Positions 15,904 through 24,556 are shown, numbered from the stretch's first letter. The stretch is 64,000 nucleotides of DNA from JACOTV01 sp964579395 (GCA_964579395.1 CAZOFT010000002.1:99087-163086); one strand, 5' to 3'. Notes: generated by a model not told the origin, from the sequence alone. Numbers and translations: made by a program.

Positions 15904-17242
15904 AGTCTTTCAGTGCTGCAAGAAGCATTTCGCGCTCATTGCTCAGTTCTTCATTTTCAACGCGCGCAAACAGCGCTTCCAGTACTTCTCCGATTCGACG
16001 GGAAGGGGGGATCTTTAAAACTTTCATTACGTCATTGCCGTCCACTTTGAGATCTTTTACAGAAAACGGTTCCTGTTGCACTTCTTCGATACGCTTTTTA
16101 AAAAGCTCCGTACGCCAACTGGTTTCAGTCGAACCTGATCCCAGGCGATCACCGACACGCAGATCTAACATGTCCTGCACATTTTCCAGTCCGACCTCTC
16201 TAATGAAGCGTTTAATTGCTCGGTCAGTCTGCTCTTCTGTTACGGTAAACTGATGATGCCGGACCAAAAGCACCAGCTTGTCGCGATCTTTATTGGAGAG
16301 TTTCAGGCGTTTGGCAATCTCCTGTGCTTGTCTTGCACCCACCACCTCGTGATTGTAAAACGTGATGAGTCCGGTTTTACTGTTTTTGCGAAACGTTTCT
16401 TTTTTTCCAATATCATGAATCAGTGTTGCTAGGCGCGTGATCGAATTCGGGCTTGGGCAATGGCGTAGCGCCTCAACCAGATGAGTCCCGACATCATAGA
16501 TGTGGTGTCGTCCCGGACTGACTTGCTCAACGCCAAAACAATCAGAAACCTCAGGAAGAACATGAGTCAGTAGGCCGGTGTCACGCAACATGTATATGCC
16601 CTGTGCCGGAAATGCTGTACCCAACAGGCGCAAGAGTTCATCGCGCACCCGCTCTGCAGATATGCGTGTAATCAGATCGGCATGTTCTGCAATTGCCTGT
16701 TTGGTCAAAGGTTCGATATCAAATGCCAGCTGAGCACTCAGGCGAACTGCACGCATGAGTCGTAGCGCGTCTTCTTGAAAGCGAGTCGGCGCATCACCGA
16801 CTGCCCGAATGAGCTTGTCTTTGATATCTTGCTGTCCGCCATACGGATCGACTAGCGTCTTTCCGTCATAGGCGATGGCGTTGATAGTGAAGTCCCGGCG
16901 ACTGAGATCATCTTCGAGTTTACTTGACCATTCAACTTGTGAGGGGTGACGCTTGTTGTCATATCCTGACTCGGTACGATACGTGGTGACCTCAAACACG
17001 ACTTCAGAGCCGTCTAGTTGTTGATGTGGTACGCCGACTGTGCCGAATTGATTATTGTAAAAGCCTTTTGGGTAGAGTTGTAGTATGAGCTCCGGTGTCG
17101 CATTGGTCGTAAAGTCCCAGTCTTTTGTAGGGGTGCCCAGTATGAGATCGCGTACCGATCCTCCTACAACATAGATTTCATATCCGGCTTTTGTGAAGCG
17201 ATCCATGAAGCCGCGTACGGGTAAGGGGAGTGTCAGGTTCAT
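15884..17242 (-). CDS. cca: CCA tRNA nucleotidyltransferase with HD domain
   Basis: Adds or repairs the 3' CCA of tRNAs. The class II nucleotidyltransferase head has G-G-S-V-R-D-L-I-L-G near residue 27 and the metal-binding D-W-D-F. The R-R-D-F-T-I-N-A-I-A motif and the R-L-M-R-A-V-R neck motif follow. An HD domain comes next (H-D-I-G-K near residue 268). Neither gene track nor sequence shows tRNA genes here with or without encoded CCA. Leaderless-type TATACT lies seven bases before the start. It is convergent with the hydrolase on its right. Confidence 0.94.
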   Translation of the reverse strand: MNLTLPLPVRGFMDRFTKAGYEIYVVGGSVRDLILGTPTKDWDFTTNATPELILQLYPKGFYNNQFGTVGVPHQQLDGSEVVFEVTTYRTESGYDNKRHPSQVEWSSKLEDDLSRRDFTINAIAYDGKTLVDPYGGQQDIKDKLIRAVGDAPTRFQEDALRLMRAVRLSAQLAFDIEPLTKQAIAEHADLITRISAERVRDELLRLLGTAFPAQGIYMLRDTGLLTHVLPEVSDCFGVEQVSPGRHHIYDVGTHLVEALRHCPSPNSITRLATLIHDIGKKETFRKNSKTGLITFYNHEVVGARQAQEIAKRLKLSNKDRDKLVLLVRHHQFTVTEEQTDRAIKRFIREVGLENVQDMLDLRVGDRLGSGSTETSWRTELFKKRIEEVQQEPFSVKDLKVDGNDVMKVLKIPPSRRIGEVLEALFARVENEELSNEREMLLAALKDFNERPE

Positions 17243-17249
17243 GCCTTAT

Positions 17250-17255
17250 AGTATA
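17250..17255 (-). promoter_or_regulatory. -10 hexamer of cca, leaderless
   Basis: TATACT on the minus strand with seven bases to the ATG. Confidence 0.5.
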
Positions 17256-17269
17256 CCCAGTGCCTGGCG

Positions 17270-17815
17270 CTATTGCAGCATGCGTTCTTTGATTGTTGTG
17301 AGGACGGATGCGTACGCTGTTCTCCGACATGCGTTGATTGCCCAATCGATAGGATGCCATCCGGCTTCGTGAAATTCACCGCTGTCGTAGGCAAATTCTT
17401 CTGTGTGATCAAGTGCCCACACAAACCAGAAATCTAAGTGTTTGGTGCACTGGGGTCTGCCGGTTATGTCTGCTGCCGTTGCCGCAAGCGGTTCAATGTC
17501 TGCTTCAGTGATCCTTGCGCCAAGCTCTTCTTTGCATTCACGAACCGCTGCCTCACGTGGTGTTTCACCTTGGTCAATGTGTCCGCCGGGCGGGATCCAC
17601 AAGCCTGACTTTTTATGATGGCCGATAAAAATAAGCTGCTGCCTTATACTAATCGGTGCAATCATACTGCAGAAATGATCAGGCTCTCCTTCATCTCGAG
17701 TAAGTGGGCGCGTTTCTTGAGATCTCAGTAGTAGTGTGTGGAGCGTGTCGGAGTCTGTAGTGTTGAGCGCTTTGATTTCAGCAATAAGTGCCTGCACTCC
17801 ATCTTTTGTGCTCAT
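17270..17815 (-). CDS. Nudix hydrolase
   Basis: Contains a complete Nudix box, G-H-I-D-Q-G-E-T-P-R-E-A-A-V-R-E with C-K-E-E-L-G following, at about residues 73-95. Nudix enzymes cleave nucleoside diphosphates linked to another group; the substrate is not evident. The long N-terminal extension of about 50 residues and the W-F-V-W-A-L-D-H segment resemble Patescibacteria 'NUDIX hydrolase' proteins near repair genes. It overlaps nfo by four bases and so is co-transcribed with it. Confidence 0.9.
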   Translation of the reverse strand: MSTKDGVQALIAEIKALNTTDSDTLHTLLLRSQETRPLTRDEGEPDHFCSMIAPISIRQQLIFIGHHKKSGLWIPPGGHIDQGETPREAAVRECKEELGARITEADIEPLAATAADITGRPQCTKHLDFWFVWALDHTEEFAYDSGEFHEAGWHPIDWAINACRRTAYASVLTTIKERMLQ

Positions 17816-18636
17816 GAGGCTATCTCTTTGAGCTTATCAACATTCGCCTTATCAGGTCCTTTTCCGTCCAGTCCCGGCACCTCAAGAATAAGGGGGATAT
17901 CGTTCATGCGAGTGTCATGGGTGATATTGGTAAAGACATCGATGCCCACTTGTCCTTTCCCCAGATTTTCATGGTGGTCGTTTAAGGATCCGAAAGGATC
18001 ATGACTGTCATTTACGTGCCATACTGCAAGTCGATCCAAACCGATTTGTGCATCAAACATTGAGATGAATGAACCGTAGGTGTCTTTTGTTGTAAGATCA
18101 TATCCGGCTGCATGTAAGTGGCACGTGTCCAAGCACACCTTTAAGCGCGGATCTTTCAGTTGTCTGATAATTTCTGCAATCTGTTCAATCGTCTGACCGA
18201 TCTTCCGGTTTCCTGCATTTTCAATGATGAAATAGCGGTCGTCAGGCATCTTATCTAACACTGCTTGAATGTTACTGCACAGTTCATCATGGCCGTTGCC
18301 GTTGTTTTTAAATGACCCAAGGTGGATCACGCTACCGATCACGTTCATTCGCGCAGCAAGCTTGAGTTCGTGAGTCAGTAGTTGTCGTGACAGGGGGCCG
18401 ATGCGATTGGTGTCGGCCATGTTGATGAGATACGACGCATGAAAGACTGCGGTATTAATACCAAGCTCCTCACGCTTTTTCAAAAAAAGATCAATATCTT
18501 CATCTGTCGGTCTGGCAAAGTTCCAACCGCGCGGGGAAGCAGAGAAGATCTGTAGGGCATTGCATCCCATAGCAGACGCCTTTTCAACTGCTTTATCATA
18601 GCCTCCTGCAATAGATACGTGTGCTCCGATTTTCAT
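17812..18636 (-). CDS. nfo: Endonuclease IV (AP endonuclease)
   Basis: TIM-barrel, Zn-dependent AP endonuclease in base-excision repair. Recognisable elements are I-G-A-H-V-S-I-A-G-G at the start, F-H-A-S-Y-L-I-N-M-A, H-L-G-S, I-I-E-N-A, C-L-D-T-C-H-L-H-A-A-G-Y-D and H-V-N-D-S. Metal-binding His, Glu and Asp residues are therefore all present. Length (274) is normal. A TATACT hexamer lies 17 bases before the ATG. The Nudix gene follows with a four-base overlap. Confidence 0.95.
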   Translation of the reverse strand: MKIGAHVSIAGGYDKAVEKASAMGCNALQIFSASPRGWNFARPTDEDIDLFLKKREELGINTAVFHASYLINMADTNRIGPLSRQLLTHELKLAARMNVIGSVIHLGSFKNNGNGHDELCSNIQAVLDKMPDDRYFIIENAGNRKIGQTIEQIAEIIRQLKDPRLKVCLDTCHLHAAGYDLTTKDTYGSFISMFDAQIGLDRLAVWHVNDSHDPFGSLNDHHENLGKGQVGIDVFTNITHDTRMNDIPLILEVPGLDGKGPDKANVDKLKEIAS

Positions 18637-18697
18637 AGGTATTGGTATCTGCCAGTATAGCCCATTCTATAGTCATTCTCCAGGCCAGTTATATGAC

Positions 18698-18726
18698 TTG
18701 ACACGGATTAGCAGAGTTGGTATAGT
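18698..18726 (+). promoter_or_regulatory. hrcA operon promoter
   Basis: TTGACA, 17 bases, TATAGT: a near-consensus housekeeping promoter. The start would be near base 18733, giving a leader of about 24 bases before hrcA. Confidence 0.8.
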
Positions 18727-18734
18727 ATTGCTAA
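18708..18734 (+). promoter_or_regulatory. CIRCE-like HrcA operator
   Basis: Arms TTAGCAGAG and TATTGCTAA surround a 9-base spacer, the exact 9-9-9 geometry of CIRCE (TTAGCACTC-N9-GAGTGCTAA). The outer six bases of each arm are identical to CIRCE, while the inner three differ on both sides. It overlaps the -10 element, so a bound HrcA would block transcription of its own operon. Confidence 0.75.
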
Positions 18735-18756
18735 ATCACACGTAACTTGACACTCT

Positions 18757-19497
18757 ATGGACGATTTAACAAACAGACAAACCGATATTCTCAAAGCTTT
18801 AATTCGCGAGTACACCGAGACCGGTGAGGCGATCGGCTCTGAGATGTTGGAGAAAAAATATCGCCTTGGATTTTCCCCTGCCACGATTCGCAATGAAATG
18901 GTGGTGTTGGAGAAAAAAGGATATTTGGTAAAGGAATATTTTTCAGCAGGTCGCATCCCCTCAGCTCGTGCGTTTCGCTTTTATATCAATCACTTGATGA
19001 AAGAAAAACATCTTTCAACGGGGGACGAAGTATCGTACAAACACGGGATTTGGGATGAGCGTCGTGACACGCAGCGGCTTTTGGCACATTCGGTAAAGCT
19101 GTTGGCGCATAAAACCGGCCTTCTGGCTGTAGCGGCAACAAACACCGGCGATGTGTATTATGCGGGTGTCGGAAACCTTCTCGCTCTGCAGGAGTTTTCA
19201 GATTGGAATCTGACCCGATCGCTGTATCGCCGCCTGGATGAGCTGACCTTTTGGACCAAAGTGCTTGAGCAGGCAGGACAAGCTGAGGGGAATATCTATG
19301 TCATGCTTGGAGAAGAGGATTTTCGTGATCCAGTGTATGAATCCTGCGCCAGCATTATGGGGCAGTTTCGTGCGCCGAAAATCAACGGTATGATCGGTGT
19401 GATCGGGCCAAAGCGTATGTATTACGATGCCCTTACCCCACAAATCAGGTATTTTTCAAATTTGATTGGTCAAATTATTACTGATTCACAAAAATAA
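18757..19497 (+). CDS. hrcA: Heat-inducible transcription repressor HrcA, short form
   Basis: HrcA represses chaperone operons by binding CIRCE when GroEL keeps it folded. An N-terminal winged helix is clear (L-T-N-R-Q-T-D-I-L-K-A-L-I-R-E-Y, then F-S-P-A-T-I-R-N-E-M). The GAF-like domain follows, and the C-terminal G-V-I-G-P-K-R-M-Y-Y motif is the family G.IGP.RM.Y signature. At 246 residues it is about 100 shorter than typical HrcA, mainly in the middle. It is the first gene of the operon and sits behind a CIRCE-like site, so it is probably autoregulated. Confidence 0.92.
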   Translation: MDDLTNRQTDILKALIREYTETGEAIGSEMLEKKYRLGFSPATIRNEMVVLEKKGYLVKEYFSAGRIPSARAFRFYINHLMKEKHLSTGDEVSYKHGIWDERRDTQRLLAHSVKLLAHKTGLLAVAATNTGDVYYAGVGNLLALQEFSDWNLTRSLYRRLDELTFWTKVLEQAGQAEGNIYVMLGEEDFRDPVYESCASIMGQFRAPKINGMIGVIGPKRMYYDALTPQIRYFSNLIGQIITDSQK

Positions 19498-19502
19498 GAG
19501 AC

Positions 19503-20018
19503 ATGGACAAAAAGAAAAAAGCACAAGAAGAATTGGCCGAAGACGGCACAGTCGTAGATTCAGGCGATCAGCCAGGCGATGAAAAGCAGCAGGCCGCTGT
19601 CGATGCACTCATTGCAGAAAAAGATCAGTGGCATGCAAAGTACCTACGGGCGCTTGCTGATTACCAGAATTTACAAATGCGCATGGATAGTCAGCGCAGC
19701 CAAATTCGCGAAGCAGAAGCAGCACGAGTGCTGGTGTCACTGCTACCGTTTTTGGACAATCTTGACGCTGCAGAAGCATTTATCACTGATCAGGGGCTGG
19801 TGATGATCAGACAGCAGTTCGCAAAACTGCTGCAGGAGCTGGGACTTATCGAACTTGATGTGATTGACAAACCCTTTGATCCGCATTCGGCCGAAGCGAT
19901 TGAAGTGGTTGCCGCAGATCAGGACGATATGGTTGTAGAGGTGCTTCGCAAGGGGTATCGCTACAACGACACGGTGGTGCGTCCGGCCCAAGTAAAAGTG
20001 GGAAAACGCATGCAATAA
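19503..20018 (+). CDS. grpE: Nucleotide exchange factor GrpE
   Basis: GrpE releases ADP from DnaK. A charged N-terminal region and long helix (W-H-A-K-Y-L-R-A-L-A-D-Y-Q-N-L) are followed by the beta-domain with G-L-I-E-L-D. The C-terminal signature G-Y-R-Y-N-D-T-V-V-R-P-A-Q-V-K-V is clear. It starts five bases after hrcA and precedes dnaK. Confidence 0.95.
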   Translation: MDKKKKAQEELAEDGTVVDSGDQPGDEKQQAAVDALIAEKDQWHAKYLRALADYQNLQMRMDSQRSQIREAEAARVLVSLLPFLDNLDAAEAFITDQGLVMIRQQFAKLLQELGLIELDVIDKPFDPHSAEAIEVVAADQDDMVVEVLRKGYRYNDTVVRPAQVKVGKRMQ

Positions 20019-20053
20019 TTATCAATATTTTTTACTAATTTACTTACCCTATT

Positions 20054-21961
20054 ATGTCAAAAATACTCGGGATCGATTTAGGAACAACCAATTCATGTAT
20101 GGCCGTTATGGAGGGCGGACAGGCAAAAGTTATTCACTCCAAAGAAGGAAGAAACACCATTCCTTCGGTCGTTGATCCGATCAAGCGTGTGGTGGGTGAT
20201 GTGGCCAAGCGTCAGCTTGCAATAAACCCAAAAAGCACTATTTTTTCTGTGAAGCGATTGATGGGTCATAAGATTGATGATGAATCAGTCAAGCGCGATC
20301 TGAAATGGCTTCCGTATGCGGTAAAAAGCGGTCGTGAGAATATGGCCGTTGTTGAAGTAGACGGAAAAACATTCACCCCGCAGGAAGTGTCTGCCATGGT
20401 TTTGAAAAAAATCAAAGAAGATGCAGAGTCTTACTTGGGCGAGCCGGTCACGCGTGCCGTGATTACTGTTCCTGCGTATTTTGATGACGCGCAGCGCCAG
20501 GCCACAAAGCAAGCCGGTGAGATTGCCGGATTGACTGTTGAGCGCATTATTAATGAGCCGACAGCTGCAGCGCTTGCTTATGGACTGGATAAAAAAGATG
20601 CACACACGATCGTAGTATACGATCTGGGTGGCGGCACTTTTGATGTCACTGTCTTGGAGCTTGGCGAAGGAGTCTTTGAAGTTAAAGCAACCAATGGAGA
20701 TACTCACTTGGGCGGTGATGATTTTGATCGCGTGATTTTAGATCATGTTGCCGAAGAGTTTCAGAAAGAAAACGGCATCGATCTGCGAAAAGACCCGCAG
20801 GCATTGCAGCGATTGCGTGACGCCGCTGAGAAAGCCAAAATTGAGCTCTCATCCGCTATGGAGACAGAGATCAACCTGCCGTTTGTCACGGTCAAAGACG
20901 GTCAGCCGCAGCACTTGGTGATGAAGCTCACCCGTGCCAAGCTGGAAGCGCTTGTGTCAGAGCTTGTTGAAAAGACCTTCAAGCCGGTGAAAGAGTGTCT
21001 CAAAGATTCCGGGATCGATGCGAAAGCTATTGATGAGGTGGTCCTCGTTGGCGGCATGACACGTATGCCAAAGATCATTGAAGAAGTGAAAAAATACTTT
21101 GGCAAAGATCCGAATCGCGGTGTGAATCCTGATGAGGTAGTCGCAATCGGCGCAGCAATCCAAGGTGGTGTGTTGACTGGTGAAACCAAAGATGTGGTCT
21201 TGCTTGATGTTACCCCGCTTACCTTGGGTGTCGAAACCCTCGGGGGAGTGACAACTGCGCTTATCACCAGAAATACCACTATCCCGGCCTCAAAGTCCGA
21301 GGTGTTCTCGACCGCGGCTGATAATCAGACTGAGGTGACGATTCATATTCTGCAGGGTGAGCGTCCCATGGCCCGTGACAACAAATCACTCGGCCACTTC
21401 AACCTGTCTGGAATCCCGCCCGCACCGCGTGGCGTGCCTCAGATTGAAGTCACCTTCGACATTGATGCCAGCGGCATCTTGGAAGTCTCAGCCAAGGACA
21501 AGTCCTCAGGTGCGACTCAAAGCATCAAAATCAGCGGCTCAACCGGACTCACTCCGGATGAGATCGACAAGATGAAAGAAGATGCGGAGAAAAATGCCGA
21601 GGATGATAACAAGGAGAAAGAGCGTGTTGAGGCAAAAAATCATGCAGAGAATATGCTCTATCAGTCAGAGAAGGCGCTGAAAGATCAAGGCGACAAAGTA
21701 TCTGAAGACGTTAAAAAAGAAGTTGAAGAGAAAATCGCCGATCTGAAAGCGGCCATCGAAGACGAGAAGTCTGATGCAAAAGATCTGCAGGATAAAACCG
21801 CAGCCCTTTCTGAATCATTGTCCAAAATCGGACAGCAGGCATATGAGCAGGCAGAAGCCGCAACAGAAGCCCAAGATGCTGAGCCCAAATTGGAAGACGA
21901 TGAAGAGGGTGCAGAAAAGAAAGATTCAAAAGATGTTGAGGAAGGCGAAGTCGTCTCCTAA
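20054..21961 (+). CDS. dnaK: Chaperone protein DnaK (Hsp70)
   Basis: The ATPase domain carries I-D-L-G-T-T-N-S-C, the phosphate-2 motif I-V-V-Y-D-L-G-G-G-T-F-D-V and V-L-V-G-G-M-T-R-M-P. The D-V-T-P-L-T-L-G-V-E-T linker and substrate-binding domain follow, then a charged helical lid and an acidic C-terminus ending in a Glu/Asp/Lys-rich tail. Length (635) is normal. It is the third gene of the hrcA operon, 35 bases after grpE. Confidence 0.98.
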   Translation: MSKILGIDLGTTNSCMAVMEGGQAKVIHSKEGRNTIPSVVDPIKRVVGDVAKRQLAINPKSTIFSVKRLMGHKIDDESVKRDLKWLPYAVKSGRENMAVVEVDGKTFTPQEVSAMVLKKIKEDAESYLGEPVTRAVITVPAYFDDAQRQATKQAGEIAGLTVERIINEPTAAALAYGLDKKDAHTIVVYDLGGGTFDVTVLELGEGVFEVKATNGDTHLGGDDFDRVILDHVAEEFQKENGIDLRKDPQALQRLRDAAEKAKIELSSAMETEINLPFVTVKDGQPQHLVMKLTRAKLEALVSELVEKTFKPVKECLKDSGIDAKAIDEVVLVGGMTRMPKIIEEVKKYFGKDPNRGVNPDEVVAIGAAIQGGVLTGETKDVVLLDVTPLTLGVETLGGVTTALITRNTTIPASKSEVFSTAADNQTEVTIHILQGERPMARDNKSLGHFNLSGIPPAPRGVPQIEVTFDIDASGILEVSAKDKSSGATQSIKISGSTGLTPDEIDKMKEDAEKNAEDDNKEKERVEAKNHAENMLYQSEKALKDQGDKVSEDVKKEVEEKIADLKAAIEDEKSDAKDLQDKTAALSESLSKIGQQAYEQAEAATEAQDAEPKLEDDEEGAEKKDSKDVEEGEVVS

Positions 21962-21984
21962 TATCACCTATTATTTTGATACAG

Positions 21985-22015
21985 TCCGCCTGCGGTGGCA
22001 TGCCACCCGGGCGGA
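21985..22015. repeat. GC-rich palindromic hairpin between dnaK and dnaJ
   Basis: Outer arms TCCGCC and GGCGGA enclose the palindrome GGTGGCATGCCACC, with 3-base and 2-base offsets. It is far more GC-rich than its surroundings and lies wholly between the dnaK stop and the dnaJ start. No T-run follows. It may be an mRNA processing or stability element, or a copy of a dispersed REP-like repeat. Confidence 0.6.
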
Positions 22016-22036
22016 TGTGTCATATTACGATACCCT

Positions 22037-22903
22037 ATGGCAAGCTATTACGACACACTGGGAGTAAAAAAAGGAGCGACTGTCGCCGAGATCAAATCGG
22101 CGTATCGCAAACTGGCGATGAAATGGCATCCTGATCGCAATAAAGAAGAAGGAGCTTCTGAAAAGTTTAAGGAAGTAACTCAAGCGTACGAAGTACTTTC
22201 TGATGAAAAAAAACGTGAGATGTATGATCAGGTCGGGCATGACGCCTATACCCGCGGCGCCGGTGCAGCAGGAGCAGGTGGTCCTGGTGCTGGATATTCT
22301 TATAATCAAGGGCCGTTCTCTTACTCCTATTCCACGAGCGGCAATCCTTTTGAAGGAATGAATGTTGATTTTGGCCAGGGAGGTGCAGATCCGTTTGATA
22401 TTTTTGAACAGTTTTTTGGATTCGGTGGCCAGCGCGCTCGCCGCAATATATACGAAATCACCATCACGTTTGATGAGGCCTACAAAGGAACAGAAAAAGA
22501 AGTCGTCATCGGCGGCAAGCAGAAAAAGATCAAAGTGCCGGCTGGTATCGATGACGGGATGCGTATTCGCTTTGCTGATTTTGATATGCAGGTGCGCGTA
22601 AAACCGCACGCCTTTTATAAACGCAATGACCAGGACATCTATTACGAATGCGACATATCATATCCTTTAGCAGTGCTTGGCGGCTCAGTCGAAATCCCAC
22701 TTCTGAATGGGAAAAAATCAAAACTCAAAGTCAAAAGCGGCACCAAACACGGTGCGCGGGTGCGCATGAGTGGTGAAGGAATGCCCTATCCGAATGCCCG
22801 TCGTAAAGGTGACATGTATGTGGTTTTTTCTGTCATCATTCCTGACAAAGTAAGCGGTAAAGCAAAAAAACTGATCCAGGAGTTGGAGAAAGAGTTGTCA
22901 TGA
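22037..22903 (+). CDS. dnaJ: DnaJ-like co-chaperone without the zinc-finger domain
   Basis: The J domain (about residues 3-68) contains H-P-D-R and ends with a Gly-rich linker and G-F-G-G. The four CxxCxGxG zinc repeats of classical DnaJ are absent: the linker passes straight to the two beta-barrel substrate-binding domains, as in CbpA. 288 residues. An in-frame ATG 42 bases upstream exists, but it lies next to the dnaK-dnaJ hairpin; M-A-S-Y-Y-D-T-L-G-V is the natural J-domain start. It takes the dnaJ place in hrcA-grpE-dnaK-dnaJ and probably serves as the main DnaJ. Confidence 0.93.
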   Translation: MASYYDTLGVKKGATVAEIKSAYRKLAMKWHPDRNKEEGASEKFKEVTQAYEVLSDEKKREMYDQVGHDAYTRGAGAAGAGGPGAGYSYNQGPFSYSYSTSGNPFEGMNVDFGQGGADPFDIFEQFFGFGGQRARRNIYEITITFDEAYKGTEKEVVIGGKQKKIKVPAGIDDGMRIRFADFDMQVRVKPHAFYKRNDQDIYYECDISYPLAVLGGSVEIPLLNGKKSKLKVKSGTKHGARVRMSGEGMPYPNARRKGDMYVVFSVIIPDKVSGKAKKLIQELEKELS

Positions 22904-22910
22904 GGGCGCT

Positions 22911-23903
22911 ATGAAAATTGTCACATCAGCAACACATCTGGATAGCTATCGCCGCTACGTAGAATTAGAGCAGGCGACGCATCGCTTTCTCACGAATAAG
23001 CAGTATCTTCCGCTTACGCTCCCCGTTCTCTCACCGGCCCTTGTGCCGGAGTCGTATCTTGAAGTATTTGCCACAGAATATCGCTTTTTTCAGTCAAGAG
23101 AATCTTTGTATCTCACACCATCTCCGGAACTGTTTATGAAGCGCGTGTTGTGCGCCGTGCAGACTGATTGTTACTACTTGGGGAAAGCATTTCGCAACGC
23201 AGAAGCCTCCTCCTCAAAGCATTCCGGTGAGTTTGTCATGTTGGAATATTATCGTTTAGGCGCATCGTATTTGGATCTGGCAGACGAGCTGTTGGAGTTG
23301 CTGCGGGTATTTGAAAAGGTGAGTGGACCGGTTATGGTGAGCGGAAAACGACTGCAGCTTGATGCGTGGGAGCTGCTGAGCGTGGATGAAGCATTTGTTC
23401 GCTATGCGAATCTGACACCGGGTACTATATTTGAAGAGCAGGCACTTTGCGTGGCCTGTCAAAAGCGAGGATACACGGTCGAAGGATTTTCTTACGAAGA
23501 CTTGTTTTCGCAGTTGTATGTAGATGCAGTCGAGCCGCATCTGGGAACAAACGGTCGACCGACATTGATTTATGATTACCCGACGGCGTTTGCGGCACTT
23601 GCCAAACTGAATGATGACGGAAAAACAGCACAACGATTTGAGTTTTATATCGGCGGGGTTGAGCTTGGAGACTGCTATAGCGAGCTCACCGACCCGGTTC
23701 AGCAACGAATGCGCTTTGAAGCAGAGCAGGCTGTGCGCAAAAAAACAGGGAGCATCGAACATCCGGTAGATTGGGGATTTGTCGAGGCTCTTGAGTCAGG
23801 GCTTCCTGAATGTGCCGGCATTGCGATTGGATTTGAACGGCTGGCGATGGTCTTTTTGGGTCTGGAGTCGATACACGATCTTCGACTGGTTGATGTTGTA
23901 TAA
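22911..23903 (+). CDS. epmA: EpmA-like EF-P (beta-)lysyltransferase, class II LysRS paralogue
   Basis: Related to the catalytic core of class II lysyl-tRNA synthetase but lacking the N-terminal anticodon-binding OB domain, as EpmA (PoxA/GenX) does; 330 residues versus about 325. Motif 2 is visible as F-R-N-A-E followed by H-S-G-E-F-V-M-L-E-Y-Y, and motif 3 as G-I-A-I-G-F-E-R-L. The usual motif 3 Asp is Glu here. EpmA attaches lysine or beta-lysine to a lysine of EF-P, and the gene directly upstream of efp is exactly this one. A stand-alone aminoacyl ligase of other specificity is the alternative. Confidence 0.82.
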   Translation: MKIVTSATHLDSYRRYVELEQATHRFLTNKQYLPLTLPVLSPALVPESYLEVFATEYRFFQSRESLYLTPSPELFMKRVLCAVQTDCYYLGKAFRNAEASSSKHSGEFVMLEYYRLGASYLDLADELLELLRVFEKVSGPVMVSGKRLQLDAWELLSVDEAFVRYANLTPGTIFEEQALCVACQKRGYTVEGFSYEDLFSQLYVDAVEPHLGTNGRPTLIYDYPTAFAALAKLNDDGKTAQRFEFYIGGVELGDCYSELTDPVQQRMRFEAEQAVRKKTGSIEHPVDWGFVEALESGLPECAGIAIGFERLAMVFLGLESIHDLRLVDVV

Positions 23904-23904
23904 T
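23899..23904 (+). promoter_or_regulatory. -10 hexamer of efp, leaderless, overlapping the epmA stop
   Basis: TATAAT includes the TAA stop of epmA; seven bases separate it from the efp ATG. AGGGG in the gap is too close to the start to be a normal ribosome binding site. Confidence 0.55.
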
Positions 23905-23911
23905 AGGGGAT

Positions 23912-24481
23912 ATGAAAACGAATGCAGGCAATCTGAAAAAAGGCGATTTTCTTACTCATCAGGGAGATATTTGGCAAGTCCAGAAATCCGAATTCTACAG
24001 TCCCGGAAAAGGGTCAGCGGTGATGCGTACGAAGATTCGCAACGTGGTGTCGGGTAAGAATGTCGACATGACATACAAGTCTCAGGAAGTGATCGAAACG
24101 CTTGAGGTGACGAGTACCGAGATGCAGTATCTTTATAAAGATGATGAATTTGTATATTTCATGGATGAGCGCACTTACAACCAATATCAACTTCCGGTAT
24201 CGCTCGTTGGCGACTTTTCTAACTTCATGAAAGAGGGTAATAAGTACTTTGTGTATGTGCACAATGATCAGCCACTGAATGTACGACCGTCAAATAGTGA
24301 AAAACTAACCGTTACTGAATGTGAAGATGCGGCAAAGGGGGACACCGTATCGGGTGCAAAAAAGCCTGCGACTGTCGAGACCGGCGCCACAGTCATGGTT
24401 CCGCTTTTTATTAAAGTGGGTGACGTGATTGCGGTAAATCCGGAGTCTGGTGAGTATGTCGAGCGCTTCAAAGCTGCGTAA
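23912..24481 (+). CDS. efp: Elongation factor P
   Basis: EF-P enters the ribosomal E site and relieves stalling at consecutive prolines. The KOW-like N-domain carries the modifiable loop P-G-K-G-S-A, with the lysine at residue 33 equivalent to E. coli Lys34. Two OB domains follow; the C-terminal signature appears as K-G-D-T-V-S-G-A-K-K-P-A-T-V-E-T-G-A. The lysine and the neighbouring EpmA-like gene together suggest lysine-based modification. EpmB and EpmC were not seen in this window. Confidence 0.97.
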   Translation: MKTNAGNLKKGDFLTHQGDIWQVQKSEFYSPGKGSAVMRTKIRNVVSGKNVDMTYKSQEVIETLEVTSTEMQYLYKDDEFVYFMDERTYNQYQLPVSLVGDFSNFMKEGNKYFVYVHNDQPLNVRPSNSEKLTVTECEDAAKGDTVSGAKKPATVETGATVMVPLFIKVGDVIAVNPESGEYVERFKAA

Positions 24482-24531
24482 CTACGAGATAGGCTTAGCA
24501 CTTCAGAACGCTCCCTTCTTTTATTTTTTTC

Positions 24532-24551
24532 GTGTACGTTGTACACTTTTT
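24532..24551. terminator. Small hairpin with T-run after efp (terminator or operator)
   Basis: GTGTAC, 3-base loop, GTACAC, then TTTTT. The stem is short. Because it lies 11 bases before a helix-turn-helix protein start, it could instead be an operator for that protein. Confidence 0.35.
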
Positions 24552-24556
24552 GATGT

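Noticed and set aside
18744..18756. Second CIRCE half-site (TTGACACTC) just before hrcA
   Set aside because: No matching second arm at the proper distance.
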